Positions 1 through 12,038 of a stretch of DNA of 64,000 bases are shown in pieces. Numbering within the stretch: position 1 is the stretch's first letter; the number at the start of each line of letters is the position of its first letter. A program made the position numbers and the translations under genes. Under the pieces are notes generated by a model. It ran no database searches and had not been told where the DNA came from. It saw only the letters and a list, made by a program, of their open reading frames with translations. This DNA is from Euryodendron excelsum (lineage: Eukaryota > Streptophyta > Magnoliopsida > Ericales > Pentaphylacaceae): NCBI GenBank assembly GCA_033060915.1, contig CM065394.1, positions 26,349,001-26,413,000 on the forward strand, given 5' to 3'.

Positions 1-499
1 GTGTCTTGAAAGTGATCTTGGAACCCCTTAAGGGAGTTTTGGAAAAAGGCTTTGTCATGAATCAAGAGAACTTGAAAGTATTTTTGAAGTCTTGTTTTGA
101 AAACCTTAGAGGAATGTTTTGATGAATTAGTTTTGGAAAGTGGCTTTTGGAAATGGCTAAGGGTTTGAAATCTTAGTATGGACAACCTTAGGGGTTGTTC
201 TTGATTTATCACTTTCCCTTGGAATCTCTAACCATGAGGGGGCTAGGGACACCTTAGGTTTGTGATCTTTTGAAAGCATTTTTGGAAGTGTCTTGAAGAT
301 GGAGTGTAAGAACATTTAAAGAGTTTATGGAATTGGTTTTTTTGAAATCATGAGAGTAGGGAGTTTTGGAAAAATAGGTTATGAGAATAGTTTGAAAATT
401 TAATGACCATTTAGAAGAGGGTTCAAGAATTGGAACCTTGAAGTGTATTAACCTCAATAGGGTTGGCCTAGGATTAGGGGTAACCTAAGGTCAACTAAC
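1..499. other. Non-genic, repeat-like leader
   Basis: I see no gene here. The plus strand is rich in short words such as TTTTGGAA and CTTGGAA. Open frames are short and resemble nothing known. Toward 460 the sequence grades into the tandem GGTTAACCTAGGG array, so it is probably part of the same repetitive block. Confidence 0.5.
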
Positions 500-816
500 T
501 TGGGTTAGGTTAGCCTAGGGTTAAGATGACCTATGGTTAACTAACTTGGGTTAGGTTAACCTAGGGTTAAGATGACCTATGGTTAACTAATCAAGGTTAG
601 GTTAACCTAGGGTTAAGGTGACCTAGGGTTAAGTAACTAGGGTAAGGTTAACCTAAGGTTAGGATTACTTAGGGTTAGGTTAATCTAAGGTGAGTGAACT
701 AGGATTAGGCTAACCTAAGGTGGGGCAACTAGGGTCAAGTTAACCTAGGGTTGGGCAACTAGGATCAAGTTAACCTAGGGTTAGTCAACTAGGGTCAAGT
801 TAACTTAGGGTTAGAT
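500..816. repeat. Two adjoining tandem arrays (46-bp and 30-bp units)
   Basis: The first array has about three and a half units of 46 bp, starting at 500, 546, 592 and 638. Each is built on TTGGGTTAGGTTAACCTAGG. It decays into a second array of four 30-bp units starting at 696, 726, 756 and 786, built on CAACTAGGGTCAAGTTAACC. Both share the core TTAACCTAGGGTTA. They contain TAGGGTT words but not the canonical plant telomere heptamer in series. The period change suggests the 30-bp unit derived from the 46-bp one. No coding potential is seen. Confidence 0.85.
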
Positions 817-2447
817 TGGAGAATGGTTTTGAAAGTTGTTTTGATGCATTATTGGAGAGAGTTTTGAAAAATAAAACATGATATGCAATGGACTTTGGTT
901 GGCGATCTTTTGAAGATCATTTCCATGAAAATTTTGACTCTAGCCAAGAGTATGGTTTGCATGGTTGGTGTGTGGAAACCATTCCAAGGAAGGTTTCCTC
1001 ATGACCATTATAACCATAATCTTGACAAGAGTGTAAAGGGTCCAAAAATCAATATAGCGATTGATAACTTTTTAAGGCACCATTTTTAATGCAAAGATGG
1101 AGAGAATGCATTTTTAAAAATTATCTTTGGAGAAGGATTTTGAAAACCATTTCTCAAGGGAACCATTCCATCAAGAGAGGGTTCATATGGCCAAACAAAA
1201 GAGAGACCACTCAAAAGAGGGTTCCATGGGGCCATTCCAACCACTACACTTAAAAGAATAGAAATCTTGAAAATTAGATAATTAGAAAGCAATCCTTATG
1301 CAAATTAAAATGTCATGAGACCAAAATGAAAGTTAGGGGATTTGTAGGAGGTCTTCTAAGGCATAATTTCTAAAATCTCATCCTACACTTCAAGGGGTCA
1401 ACTGTTGAAATAATTTTTGAAAGAAATATAGAGCTTGGAGATGGCATGAAAATAAGAGCAATGTAAGTATTCTAGAGCATGACAATAAGCATAAAATGAA
1501 GCCAAGCATACAAAACATGATCAAAATAGTGATATGCAAGGGGTCATGATTACATACAAGACTTTTAGGTTACACCACATAAATAAGGAGCTCTTAGGCC
1601 ATACCTTCTTAAAGTAGGCTAGTGAGAGATCCCCCTACACGGTGGCTCTCACTTGCTTTCCTCTAGGCATGATCTAAGAGCCCTCTTGGCTCAAGCATGT
1701 AAGAAAGGGGGGTTGAAGATGAGGGTTAAAATAGAGAATAGCCTAAGTAGGCTAGGAGGGAGAAGAAAAGAATAGGGGAAGAAAAATATAAAAAGATTAC
1801 CACCTTTTGCCTTCAACACACTTTTAGTCTTCAAGGGATGCTTTGATGGGAGCTTGAATGACTTCAAGAAGGCTTAGAGGGCTGGTAGGGAGTGTTTGAT
1901 GGTGCATAAGGCTTTATATGTGAAGTATATAAGCTTGTGGATGATGGAACCTAAGCTAAGTGTTGGAGGGATGAAGTGTGTATAGAGATTCGCAGTTCTG
2001 GAGTGACTTTAGCAGGGCTTCGCATCAAAATTTGGAGTTGGAATATGCAAAGGGTGGTCTGGTATTTGTAGAGATTTTGGAACAGCCAGGCATGTACTAC
2101 ATGCGCCTGGCCAAAATTTGACCCTGCGCATGTAGCACATGCGCGGGTACTGTTCCATTGCCAGAATGACACGTGGCACCCCCAGTACTGGATAAATCTC
2201 GATTGTTGATTGAAAGTTGGTCGATCTGATCAAAATTTGAGCTCATGTAGCATACGCTCCATCACCGGGAAGATTTGTTCAAACTTTGCCTCGATAATTG
2301 AGTCAATCAAGAAGGTTTCGGGGGAATCGGTCGCACTCGGGATGTTCTCCCAGGGCTTCCAGTGAACTTTCATGTTTTTTGGAAGTTTGAATCATGTTTG
2401 GAGACAAGTGATATTGTCTTGGGAAGTGTACCAAAAAGGTCACTTTT
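817..2447. other. Non-genic, LTR-like degenerate DNA
   Basis: No gene can be supported. The stretch from about 1560 to 1960 has promoter-like features, including TATATAAGC near 1925. From 2090 the sequence holds short inverted words such as CATGCGC. It resembles the long non-coding LTR or untranslated region of a retrotransposon, but I found no LTR partner, primer site or coding domain to prove it. Confidence 0.35.
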
Positions 2448-2900
2448 GCGGAGCGTCTGTGATACGCTCTGAAGGTGTTTGAAAGTGGTTGTTTTCGTTT
2501 CGTGTGATCGAGGCCTTCGGGAAGCGATCCATTCTATCAGACCGTACCAATGGAAAGTACTCTGGAGATACTTTAAGGAATTCCCAGATTTACGCGTTTC
2601 TCAAGTCATTTGATGGTGCGTTTTGATTAGAGAATCAGAGAAAAAGTCAACCTTAGCGAAGTGTCTGCGAGACACTCCGGGGGTTGCTGAAAGTTATAGT
2701 TTTCGCACCGTACGATGGAGGGCTTCAGGAAGCCATCTATTCGATCGAGCCATATCGATGGAAAGATCTATGGACGAACTTTTAAGAATTCCCTGATTTA
2801 CGCATTTCTCAAGTCAGTTGACGGTGCGTTATCACCAAGGAATCGGGAGAAAAGATAATTTAAGCGGAGTGTCTGCAAGACGCTCCAGGGAACTTTTATT
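2448..2900. repeat. 208-bp tandem duplication
   Basis: Units begin at 2448, 2656 and 2864, exactly 208 bp apart; the third is only a fragment. Each starts with a GCGRAGYGTCTG word followed by a partly inverted copy (GCGTCTGTGATACGC in unit 1, GTGTCTGCGAGACAC in unit 2). Each then carries a shared TTTACGC(G/A)TTTCTCAAGTCA segment. The two full units differ by many substitutions, so the duplication is old. Confidence 0.8.
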
Positions 2901-3377
2901 GAGTCGTGTGAGTTTAGTGTCGTAAGGTCCTCCTCAGGTTAAACAAGGGCGTGTGGTGAAGCCCTCTGCTTGAAATCCCAAGGCCAGTGCTATTTCAAGA
3001 CATATTTGGGCTTCTAGGGGCAAAACAGTCATTTTGACCAAAATTGGCTGAAAATGGTCAGGAAAGGTTTGGTGTGTTGTGTTAAGTGTGTAGGGTTGTT
3101 CAGGGATGATTTTAGGAGAGCCTTTTACCGTTTGGAGGGGTTTGTGCAGTGTTGAGGTGTTCAGGGGTAAATGATTATTTTGGCTGGAGTGGGTCAGAAT
3201 AGGACCGGATTTAGACCAAATGGTGTGCGGGGGATGCCTAATGGTTTAACAACATTTTGGTAGGATGGAATTATCATTTTGAGGGATTTTGAACTTTCCC
3301 AAAACGTGCCTGGAGGCCCAAGGGGCAGGTTTGGTCATTTTTCATCGAGTCGGGCTAGCAAGCGCTGGTGTTGACCT
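2901..3377. other. Non-genic stretch between tandem arrays
   Basis: No open frame or motif recognised. It lies between the 208-bp repeat and the hairpin array and is probably the same decayed element. Confidence 0.4.
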
Positions 3378-3735
3378 AGGTGTTGGTTCCCGAGACCACC
3401 CAATCTCAGAAAACTACCTGTGCGGTGTTGGTCTCTAAGAACGCCCGGTCTTAGAGAACTACCTGTAAGGGTGGTGTTGGTTCCTGAAAACGCCTGGTCC
3501 TAGAAAGCTACCTGAAAGGGTGGTGTTGGTCTCTGAGAACGCCCGGTCTCAGAGAACTATCAAATGACGGACATTCTACGTTGACGGGCTAGCAGGCGCC
3601 AGAAGTGAACCGTCTGGAATTTGATGAGGTGTTAGTCCCCGAGATCGCCCGATCTTGGGAAGCTACTTGGATGGCGTTGGTTTTCAGGACCATCCGATCT
3701 GGAAAGCTGCTTGGAATAATGGTTCTTATGACTCC
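3378..3735. repeat. Hairpin-forming tandem array, about 45–49-bp units
   Basis: Unit starts (TGTTGG) fall at 3381, 3426, 3475 and 3524, followed by two more diverged units near 3629 and 3676. Each has the form GGTCTCTGAGAACGCCCGGTCTCAGAGAAC, written here only to show symmetry: the arm TCTCTGAGA is followed by TCTCAGAGA, so every unit can fold on itself. Short overlapping open frames across the array (for example 3605–3871 plus and 3632–3958 minus) look like by-products of the repetition. Confidence 0.75.
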
Positions 3736-3879
3736 AGCAAGTCCTTGTGGGCCCAAGAAGCGACCAGTTGGTTGGATTGGAGATTGTGAGGCTCATCTTG
3801 AACTTGGACATGGTGTGGTGTTTGAAGACTACATCCGATCGGGCCGGAGATTGCCGAGTGGGCAAAAATGAGGTGCTTA

Positions 3880-4900
3880 CAGGTACAATAGTGGATGGTT
3901 TGTATTTGGTAACTCCTATAGGGATTACATTCCCTATGGCCCCTACATTACTTGACACTGAGATGGTGCATCTAAGACTTTACCATTAAAAGGAAAGGAA
4001 CCTTCTATTAGATCCACCTATTTTTGGCATTTAAGACTAGGTCATATGAATCTAAGTAGGATCCAAAGATTGGTAAAGGATAGACCTTTAGGTTTTTTTG
4101 TTCTTGAACCATTGCCAGTCAACGAATCCTGTTTGGAGGGTAAAATGACTAAGAGGTAGTTTCCTGAAAAAAGTCATAGAGCTAAAGAATTGTTGGAATT
4201 AATACACATTGATATGTGTGGTCCTATGAACATCCGGGTAAGAGGTGATTATGAGTATTTTGTTACTTTCACTGACGATTACTTAATATATGGCTATGTT
4301 TATCTTATGCACCCCAAGTCTGAGACTTTTGAGAAATTCAAGGAGTTTAAGGCGGAAGAGGAAAAACAAACGGCTAAAAGCCTAAAGGCCCTTCAATCTG
4401 ATCGAGGTGGTGAATACCTCTTAGGAGAGTATGAGGACTACTTGCGTCAATATGGGGTACTCTCTCAGTTGACTACCCTGGGCACACTAGAACAAAATGT
4501 TGTTATAGAAAGAAGGAACCAGACTCTGTTAGAAATGGTAAGATCTATGATGAGTTATTTCTCATTGCCCATATCCTTTTAGAGAAATGCTCTAGAAACA
4601 GCCATGTATCTTCTAAACTTGGCGCCTACCAAGGCAATACCCACAACACCCAAAGAGTTGTGAAGTGGCCAAAAGCCCAACCTCCAACATCTCAAAATTT
4701 GGGGTTGTACTGCTAATGATAGGAATGGGGATGCCAATAAATTGGAGATAAGATCGATGGTTTGTCTTTTGTGGGGTATTCAAAAAGAACCAAAGGTGGT
4801 TTGTTTTATAGTCTTGAGACGTAGAAGGTGTTTGTTAGCACAAATGCCATATACTTAGAGGATGACTACATGATAAATCGTAAGCCTCAAAGCCATATAA
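3880..4900 (+). pseudogene. Ty1/copia GAG-pre-integrase and integrase remnant
   Basis: The 5' part of a decayed copia-type polyprotein. A GAG-pre-integrase segment with the signature WHLRLGHMN is near 4020–4060. The integrase core opens with HIDMCGP near 4205, has the second acidic position in SDRGGEY near 4400, and the third region near ERRNQTLLEMVRSMM at 4510–4555. In-frame stops (for example near 4582) and frame changes break it. Gag, protease, primer site and 5' LTR are not recognisable upstream; the element instead abuts the hairpin array. Known: this domain order is diagnostic of Pseudoviridae-type retrotransposons. Inferred: dead copy truncated at its 5' end. Confidence 0.85.
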
Positions 4901-5089
4901 TGCTAGAGGAGTTGGGTGGGACAAAGAGTATTGCAATTGCAGACCATTAAGCATAGAAATATCTGTACACCAGAATCGTGGATCCAAAACTGATTGAAAG
5001 AGCGAAACCTCGTCATAGTGGGAAGATAGTCAGGGCACCTGACATGTTCATGTTCTTGGGAGAATTCTATAAGGTAATCCAGGAAGAAT

Positions 5090-6081
5090 AAGATATTAGA
5101 AACTATAATGAGGCTTTGGATGATGTGGATGCGAGTCACTGGCAGGTTGCTATGAAAGCTGAGATGGAGTCTATTTATTCCAATCAAATTTGGGAGCTAG
5201 TAAATCCACCATCTAATGTTAAACCTATTAGTTGCAAGTGGGTCTACAAATGGAAGAGGGGTCCAAAAGGTAGAGTTGAGACTCATAAAGCTAGGTTGGT
5301 GGCGAAGGGTTATACTTAGAAAGGAGGGATCGATTATGAGGAAATCTTCTCACTTGGAGCTATGCTTAAGTCTATTCGGATCATGCTATCCATTGCTGCA
5401 CATCTTGATTATGAGATATGGCAAATGAAAGTCAAGATTGCTTTTCTTAATGGCAATCTTGATGAGAGCATCTATATGGTGCAACCCAACGGGTTCATAA
5501 CGAAGGGCCAAGAGCACATGGTGTGCAAACTGCGAAAGTCCATTTATGGATTGAAGCAAGCTTCTCGTAGTTGGAACATTCATTTTAATAAAACTATAAA
5601 GTCTCATGGCTTCAATCAAAATTCGGATGAGACATGTGTCTACAAGAAATTTAATAAAAACGTGGTGGTATTTTTGGTGTTATATGTTGATGATATCCTA
5701 CTTATTGGGAATGATATGGGAGGCTTATCAGCGGTTAAAGTGTGGCTTTCCCATCATTTTGATATGAAGGACTTGGTAGAGGTTAGTTACATTATTGGGA
5801 TCAAGCTTTTGCAAGATCGGAGAAAGAAGATGTTAGGCTTATCCCTGACTACATATATAGATAAGGTACTTGTCAAATTTGCTATGCATTATTCTAAGAA
5901 AGGTTTCTTACCTTTCAAACATAGGATTGCTCTATCCAAGAATCATTGTTTTAAGACACGTGAGGAGGAAGAACACGTGAATACATTTTTTTATGCTTCG
6001 GCTGTAAGAAGTCTCATGTATATTATGCTTTGTACTAAATTGGATATTTGTTTTGTAGTTGGCAAGGTTAGTAGATATTAG
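5090..6081 (+). pseudogene. Ty1/copia reverse transcriptase remnant
   Basis: Continues the same element. The RT domain begins around HWQVAMKAEMESIYSNQIWEL (5136–5200) and has CKWVYKWK, KARLVAKGYT and YGLKQASRSW. The catalytic motif LYVDDILL is at about 5681–5704 and is intact. A stop near 5320 and another at 6079–6081 split the frame, so no full RT can be made from this copy. The motifs are typical of plant copia elements. Confidence 0.92.
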
Positions 6082-6084
6082 TCA

Positions 6085-6671
6085 AATCTAGGAAATGAGC
6101 ACTAGATTACTGTGAAGCATATTCTTAAGTACCTGAGAATGACTGGGGATTATGTGCTCATATATGGTGTGAGTGATAGCTTGGTGCCATTAGGATATTT
6201 TGATTCTAATTTTCAATCGGATAGGGATTCTAAAAAGTCCATATCAGGATACGTGTTTACCCTGAGTAGTGGAGCCATAAGTTGTAGGAGCGTGAAGCAA
6301 TCTTGTATTGTTGATTCCACTATAGACGCTGAGTATTTAGTAGCTTCGAAAGCAGTAAGGAGGCAGTTTGGCTTTGAAAATTTCTCTTCGAACTTAGAGT
6401 GGTACCACTGGCTAAAAGCCCTATTGTACTTTATTGTGACAATAATGCTACAATAACTCGGTCCAAGGACCCAAGAAACCATAAAAAGGAGAAGCATATT
6501 GAGCGAAAGTATCACCTTATTAGAGAGACAACTCATAAAGGAGATATAGCAGTGACCAAGATTGTATCAGCAGAGAACCTTACAGATCCTTTCACGAAAT
6601 CATTGACTGTTAAAGTTTTTGATTCTCATGTGGAAGGCATGAGACTTAGGTGCGATAGGTCATGGCCTTAA
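6085..6671 (+). pseudogene. Ty1/copia RNase H remnant
   Basis: C-terminal RNase H of the same polyprotein. ILKYLRMTGDYVL opens it at about 6121. The segment GYFDSNFQSDRDSKKSISGYVF matches the first acidic region, and DAEYLVASKA the second. A frameshift near 6395 moves the rest (VLYCDNNATITRSKDPRNHKKEKHIE and the typical IVSAENLTDPFTKSL tail) to another plus frame. The frame ends just before a purine run and the 3' LTR. Confidence 0.88.
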
Positions 6672-6685
6672 GAGTAGTGGGAGAT

Positions 6686-8105
6686 TGTTGGATTATATGA
6701 GCCCTTAAAACTATATTTATGACATTTGATTAATATTATATTTGATTCTCTCTCTTTGTTTACATTCATTCATATTGTGTTGGTAATTATATATATGCAT
6801 CAGATGTATAAGGTCCAGGAATTACACTTAAGGTGGATCATGTATGTGAATGCGATCCATACATAGAGAGATATGATCGCATTAACTGCTTGTAATCCTA
6901 AACTTAGTTTATGGTCAAAGTGAGCTTAGACAACTCATTTGATTGACTATAACATATATAACGTCTATTCTATAGAATAGTTGGTCTCAACTGTTGAAGT
7001 AGTTGACTCCATGTTAATGTGTTAGTGTACTTGAGTACATTGAACTAAATCAAGGTAAAAATACATTTTCACTACTGTCAGTGGTAATGTCACTTCTTAC
7101 AACTCTATTAGCTGTAAAGTGAGTTTTAACCCGAAGGGATTAAAGGACTCAAGTATTTAATGGTATGCACTTTGATTTATCAGTGAGTGAGACTTCTGTA
7201 TGGTCAATATCTTGATAGGTTGGGTGTACATTATTGGGACTTGGAAACTTCTAATCTTAATAAGGTTATCACACTCTTATGAGATAGGTATTCCCTTGAC
7301 TCAAGTTTTCGTTTGATCACTACTAGCATACCGGGTTTTTATTCATATACTATTTCATAGTAGAAAGTTATTATTTATTTTTTAAAAAGGAATTTTTTGA
7401 GAAATAAATAATTTGCAGTGATCAATGGTTGTTAGACTGGATAGTCTTTGATAAAAAGTAAATGGATCAAGCAAACAGTTCATTAACTCGGTGCCAATTT
7501 ACAAATATCGGTAGTGGGGATTTATCTTTGTGGTAATTAATAGGATAAGGGTCATGACATAATTTTCTATTCTGGAAGGTCAACTATCATCATTTAGTGG
7601 AGTTAAGGGTAGTTTCACTAATTGCTATATTCATCAAGAGTTGATGTGTAATTATAACAATTTTGTGTCAGCTTAGAACATGAAAACTTTAGAGATCCTC
7701 TCCTTGCACTTGGAGAGACACTAGTATATACACACACAAGGGAGGTGACTGGCCACACCAAGAAAAGAGAGAGAGAGGAATTTCAGCCCTAGTGATTTTG
7801 TGTGTGTGTATGCTTGTGAGATCCCACCATCTCTTACCATCCCTAGTGTCTTAATGATCAAGAAAGAAGAACCCTAGGTCAAGGAGACTCAAGCTATCAA
7901 AGGAAGAATCCTAATCCAAGGAGACTCAAGGATTCAAGGAAGAATCCTAGAAGAAGAAAGCTCAAATTCTTTAAATGTTATCATTGTTTAGGGTGTTTCA
8001 CCAAATCCTATAAGGTGTAAACTTTAATTCATCTTGTTGTTCATGTATAGATCAATGGAGGCGTATGAGTATGATCTGAAAGTATTTTTTAAAATTGCCT
8101 CCACA
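6686..8105 (+). repeat. Probable 3' LTR of the copia element
   Basis: A purine-rich tract (AGTGGGAGA) ends at 6684 and is followed by TGTTGGATTATATGAG, the usual start of a copia LTR. A TATA-like stretch (TATATACACAC) is near 7722 and a CA end is plausible at CCTCCACA (8105). The right border is a guess, since no second LTR is in the window to align with. Apart from the LTR signals no gene is seen here. Confidence 0.5.
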
Positions 8106-9361
8106 AGATTTTCTCAAAAACCATCAATTCTCTACTCTAATTTTCCACTATTATCTTCCTAGATATTTGGTTGATTGTTAAAACTCATAGTTCAGTTCTT
8201 TTACTTCAAACCAAATTGCAATCATTGTGTGGCTTGTCTAAATTTTTCATAATAAAAAGTTTAGTCCATGTGAACGTCAAGCTATAACGGACATTTTTTC
8301 GGTGGGCTATGTGCACGAAAAATATTATGTATGGAATGATGAAAAGGTTCTAGTTAAGTAACCTAATATTTCTAGTTAAGTGAACGAAATGCGTTTTAAT
8401 ACTTCATTTGGCGAATTATGAGCAAATGCCTGTCAAATTCACGAATTCAAATGATTAACTTCTTAAATTTGACAAATTTGAAGCAAACGCTTGTCAAATT
8501 TACGAACTCAAATAGTTAAATTCTTAAATTAAAATGGCCAAATTGTTGAATTCTAGTTTAAATCAAGAGTTAGTGCAGTATATTGCTATGATATTGAAAC
8601 ATAAAATAACACAACCTTTTTATTGAGATTTTGCATAAAAATTTTTGTAGTTAAGTTAATAAGTGACACAACTATGGTTATTGTGTTTCTCTTTGATTAT
8701 TTTAAATACTATGAATAAAAATTTAGGTATTTTTGAAGAAATTGATGTGTAGAAAAAATAAAATTTTATTTAAATGAATATATATGTCTACATGTTTCTA
8801 TTTAAATATATGATATGTACGTGTTTGCATGCTCCAAACGCTTTAGTTTTCAAGATATTTATATAAATAACGCTCTCATTCATGTGCCCACTTTACGAAT
8901 TTATTACTTAAGTTTTAATCTGAATAACTACTTGAGACTAATTTTTTCAAAGATAAATTAAGCAAGGTGAGCTACATATATTATTTGAACTTTTCCATGT
9001 TTCAATGTTGGATTGATTCGTCAGTAGATTAGAAAGAAAAGTATATATAATGCACAACAGATTTATCTCAAGAAATCTAATACCATTTTGAGTTTTTCCA
9101 TGTTGGAACGTTGGATCGATTCAACTATAAAATAAGGAGAGAAGTTATAGGAGGAGGAAAAAACATGCAACGCGCAGTAAGACGATGTCCTCAAAAGCGA
9201 TTCAACACAAAATTTACTGTTTTTAAAAACTAATTTCTGTTAGTGAAAATAAAAAACAAAAATTGATATGAAAAACTCTGTTTGGTAAACTGTTTTCCAA
9301 GAACAAAAAAAACTCTTAAATCACTCAATTCTTTTCACTTCTGGTTCATCAAGATAGGCAA
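8106..9361. other. AT-rich intergenic DNA
   Basis: No gene or domain recognised. Short repeated phrases such as CAAATTTGAAGCAAACGC (8404–8520) and CCATGTT..GTTGGATCGATTC (8993 and 9100) suggest old insertions. Confidence 0.5.
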
Positions 9362-9577
9362 AGGGCCTGTCTGGTACAATTTTTATTTTTTATTTTGCTT
9401 TTTTGGCCTATAAACAAAAAATTTAGATTTTTTTTTTTACTTTTTTGCTTTTATAAGGCTAAAATTAAGTCCAAAAAAGGTAAAAAGTAACAAAAGCCAA
9501 AAAAATTAGCTTTTTTTTTTTTTTGCTTATAAGCTTTAAAAAAAGTTATGATGAAAAATTCTACCAAACGAGCCTTA
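9362..9577. mobile_element. MITE with GGGCCTGTTTGGTA-type inverted ends
   Basis: The left end GGGCCTGTCTGGTACAATTT (9363) is matched in reverse by AAAATTCTACCAAACGAGCC at the right (9556–9575). The interior is A/T runs that pair with each other. It is about 215 bp, non-coding. A related element sits at 57953–58132 with AGCTTGTTTCGTA and TAGCAAACGGGGCT ends. Target duplications are not clear, so the superfamily is not assigned. Confidence 0.65.
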
Positions 9578-10210
9578 AATAGCAGCACATCTCTACATCC
9601 ATTGACATAATGCATAAATAAATATACCAATTAGTAGTTATTGAAATCCTTTTGTGGTTCCACATAAGAAACCAGTTTGAATATAACTTTACAGAAATCA
9701 GTGAATCAAATAAGATGACAATAAAAAAAATGAAATAAAAATACCTAGGAACAAGCAAGGATGCTTGAAATTTGGAGAAAATTGATCTAAAGAGGAGCCT
9801 TTATTACTAGCAAATAAGTGAGCAGAGACAAAAGTTTTCAAGTCTTCTCAATCTTTAAAAAATACTTTCCATACGAAATTACTAAAAGCGATATTACAAA
9901 TTGTGGCGTTTTCAAATTTTTATTATTTTTGTTTTCAAAAGCACAAAACATGAAAATATAAGCGAAAAGAAAAATTTTGAAAATAATATGGCAAGAATTA
10001 TAGTACAAGGAAGTTGAACTTATCGTCCAAGTGATGTAGGATGAGACATCAAGTGGAAGGTTCAAAAACTGAAGGAGGTCAAGAGTTGTTCCACAAATCC
10101 AAGAGCCGAATGTAGAACTTAAAAATTATTATGGATGAAACCATCTACCTTAGCAGTATTTCAGGATGATTTGACATTGTTTGCCAGACAAATTAGCAAA
10201 CTATTTTACT
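9578..10210. other. AT-rich intergenic DNA
   Basis: Nothing recognisable. Minus-strand frames here are low-complexity. Confidence 0.5.
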
Positions 10211-10408
10211 GGGTGTTTGGATTCAGTTTATTTAGTACTTTATAACTTATACTTATAACTTTTTTGAATTGTATTTGGTAAAGTGACTTAAAAAAATTAC
10301 TTATGTTTAATCACGTATTTTTAAAAAAATTATTTTTAAAAGTAATTTTTTAAAACTAGTTTATACCTTATAACTTATGACTTATAATCAATTTATCCAT
10401 ACACCCCC
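10211..10408. mobile_element. MITE with GGGTGTTTGGAT inverted ends
   Basis: The left end GGGTGTTTGGAT (10211) pairs with ATCCATACACCCCC at the right. The interior has repeated TTATAACTTATACTTATAAC words and is AT-rich. It is about 200 bp, non-coding. Related copies are proposed at 10555–10741 (diverged) and 50534–50696. Confidence 0.65.
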
Positions 10409-10554
10409 TATGTCAGGAAGGAGAATTGAGATTTACTCAAACAATGTTAATATATCAAGCTTGATGTGTTTAAACTTGCCCAAGTAATTAATTTGCTTGG
10501 ACTTATTAAGCTTGAGATACTCTATTATTGGACTTGACTTTGACAGTTAAAAGA

Positions 10555-10741
10555 TGTTTGGATGTAATTTTTTTAATAATTTATAATTTAAATTTATAAT
10601 TTTTTAAGTATTATTTGACTCTGCTTAAAAAAATTACTCTTACAACTGACTTAACTTTTAAAAAAATTATTTAAAAAGTAACTTTTTAAATTAACTTAAA
10701 TTTTTTATTTATGACTTTTTAAAATTTCAATCTAAACAAGT
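10555..10741. mobile_element. Diverged MITE of the GTGTTTGGA family
   Basis: The left end GATGTTTGGATGTAATTTTT and the right end TTTCAATCTAAACAAGTGT are imperfect inverted matches. The interior has the same TTATAATTTAAATTTATAA style as the element just upstream. Assignment is weaker than for the copy at 10211. Confidence 0.4.
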
Positions 10742-12030
10742 GTACTATATATGAGGTTCCAGGCCAATCTGTCCGGCCGAGCAAAGCTGGATAGGGACGG
10801 AAACCATATTTTGACCCAAACAGTGGATTCGGGATTAAACAAATCAGCTCTAAGTTCAAACGGTAAAAGGATTTAAAATTTGAAATTCGAATCATGAGCG
10901 TCTTTGGCAGGAGTGGGCCCTTTAAACTAGTTAGGAGCCGTTCAAATATTCCCATATAATTTCACTTTGATTATCATCCTTTATTCCCTAATTCCCTCAT
11001 TACTGGCCTTACTCTCGAGAGTATGTTTAAGAACAGTACTCCCCCCCTTGATAGCATCATAGCAACATTCAGTTGAAACTTCGTAACACCATCTGCTGCT
11101 GCTCAGATTTAAGATTTGCAGTCTGATTAAATATTTTAAAATAATTTCACAATAATAATACGACAATATCATTTTTACAATTAACAAACATCTTGATAAT
11201 ATTTTTTTATTTTAATTTTAGAGTGAAAAATCTTAATTTAACCGCATCATTTTGTATAATGTGATGATGTCATTTTTTAAAATCATTATATGTAATTTAC
11301 TTTTGCAAAATTACTCTAAAGTAAATCATAAAAAGCAATTGCATTCTTGAAATTTTCTTCAAGTACTAACTTTTTTAGGCTTTGGTTGATACTCATGTGA
11401 TTTAGTGGCATCTAAATAACTACTCTAATACCTTCGACTATTCCTAATTGTTTTATGTGTGTATATATATATATATGATTTATTGGTATTTGTTAAATTT
11501 GGTGTAATCATGTGATTGTTGGGCTTTCTAAAATAGAAGAGTATCCAGTCTTATATGTTTCCCATGATGTAATAATTTTCTATAAATTGACAAAAAAAAA
11601 AAAAATTATATTAGACTTTGAAGTTTAAATCAGTTCATTAATTTAAAAACAAAAGATGATTTGTTTTAGAAGACGAATTTAAGTTGTCAAATAATCAACA
11701 TCATTATGTTATTTTACTTTTAGCAGCTAATCAAATAATCTAAAATTTGTTTTAAGCCTTTTTTTTATTCTCCAAATTGTGTTTTTTGATTCGTTACTTC
11801 CATTTGACTTAATTTTGTTAGTGAGGTTTTAGTTTTTTAACCAGTGACCTAATTAGTGGCATGGGATTTAAATTACATGGACAGCTGGCAGTGACACAGC
11901 GCGTGTACAACATACAAGAGTGGCCCGCGAGTAGGATAGTATCACTCCGGAATAAGATTTTGAGTTTTCTCAAAATTCCCGCCCATATGCCAATTGGCAC
12001 AGCAATGCCCTAACTATTCCCCACAGTAAC
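10742..12030. other. Intergenic DNA upstream of the 12.1-kb gene
   Basis: No gene. It includes a TA microsatellite near 11461–11476 and A/T-rich stretches. The last 150 bp are less AT-rich and presumably hold the promoter of the downstream gene. Confidence 0.5.
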
Positions 12031-12038
12031 TGCATTTG

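Noticed and set aside
500..816. Interstitial telomere
   Set aside because: The canonical TTTAGGG repeat is not present in series; the units are 46 and 30 bp with other content.
3605..3989. Overlapping frames of 80–108 aa on both strands
   Set aside because: They lie over the hairpin tandem array, whose internal symmetry keeps several frames open; only the extreme 3' end merges with copia sequence.
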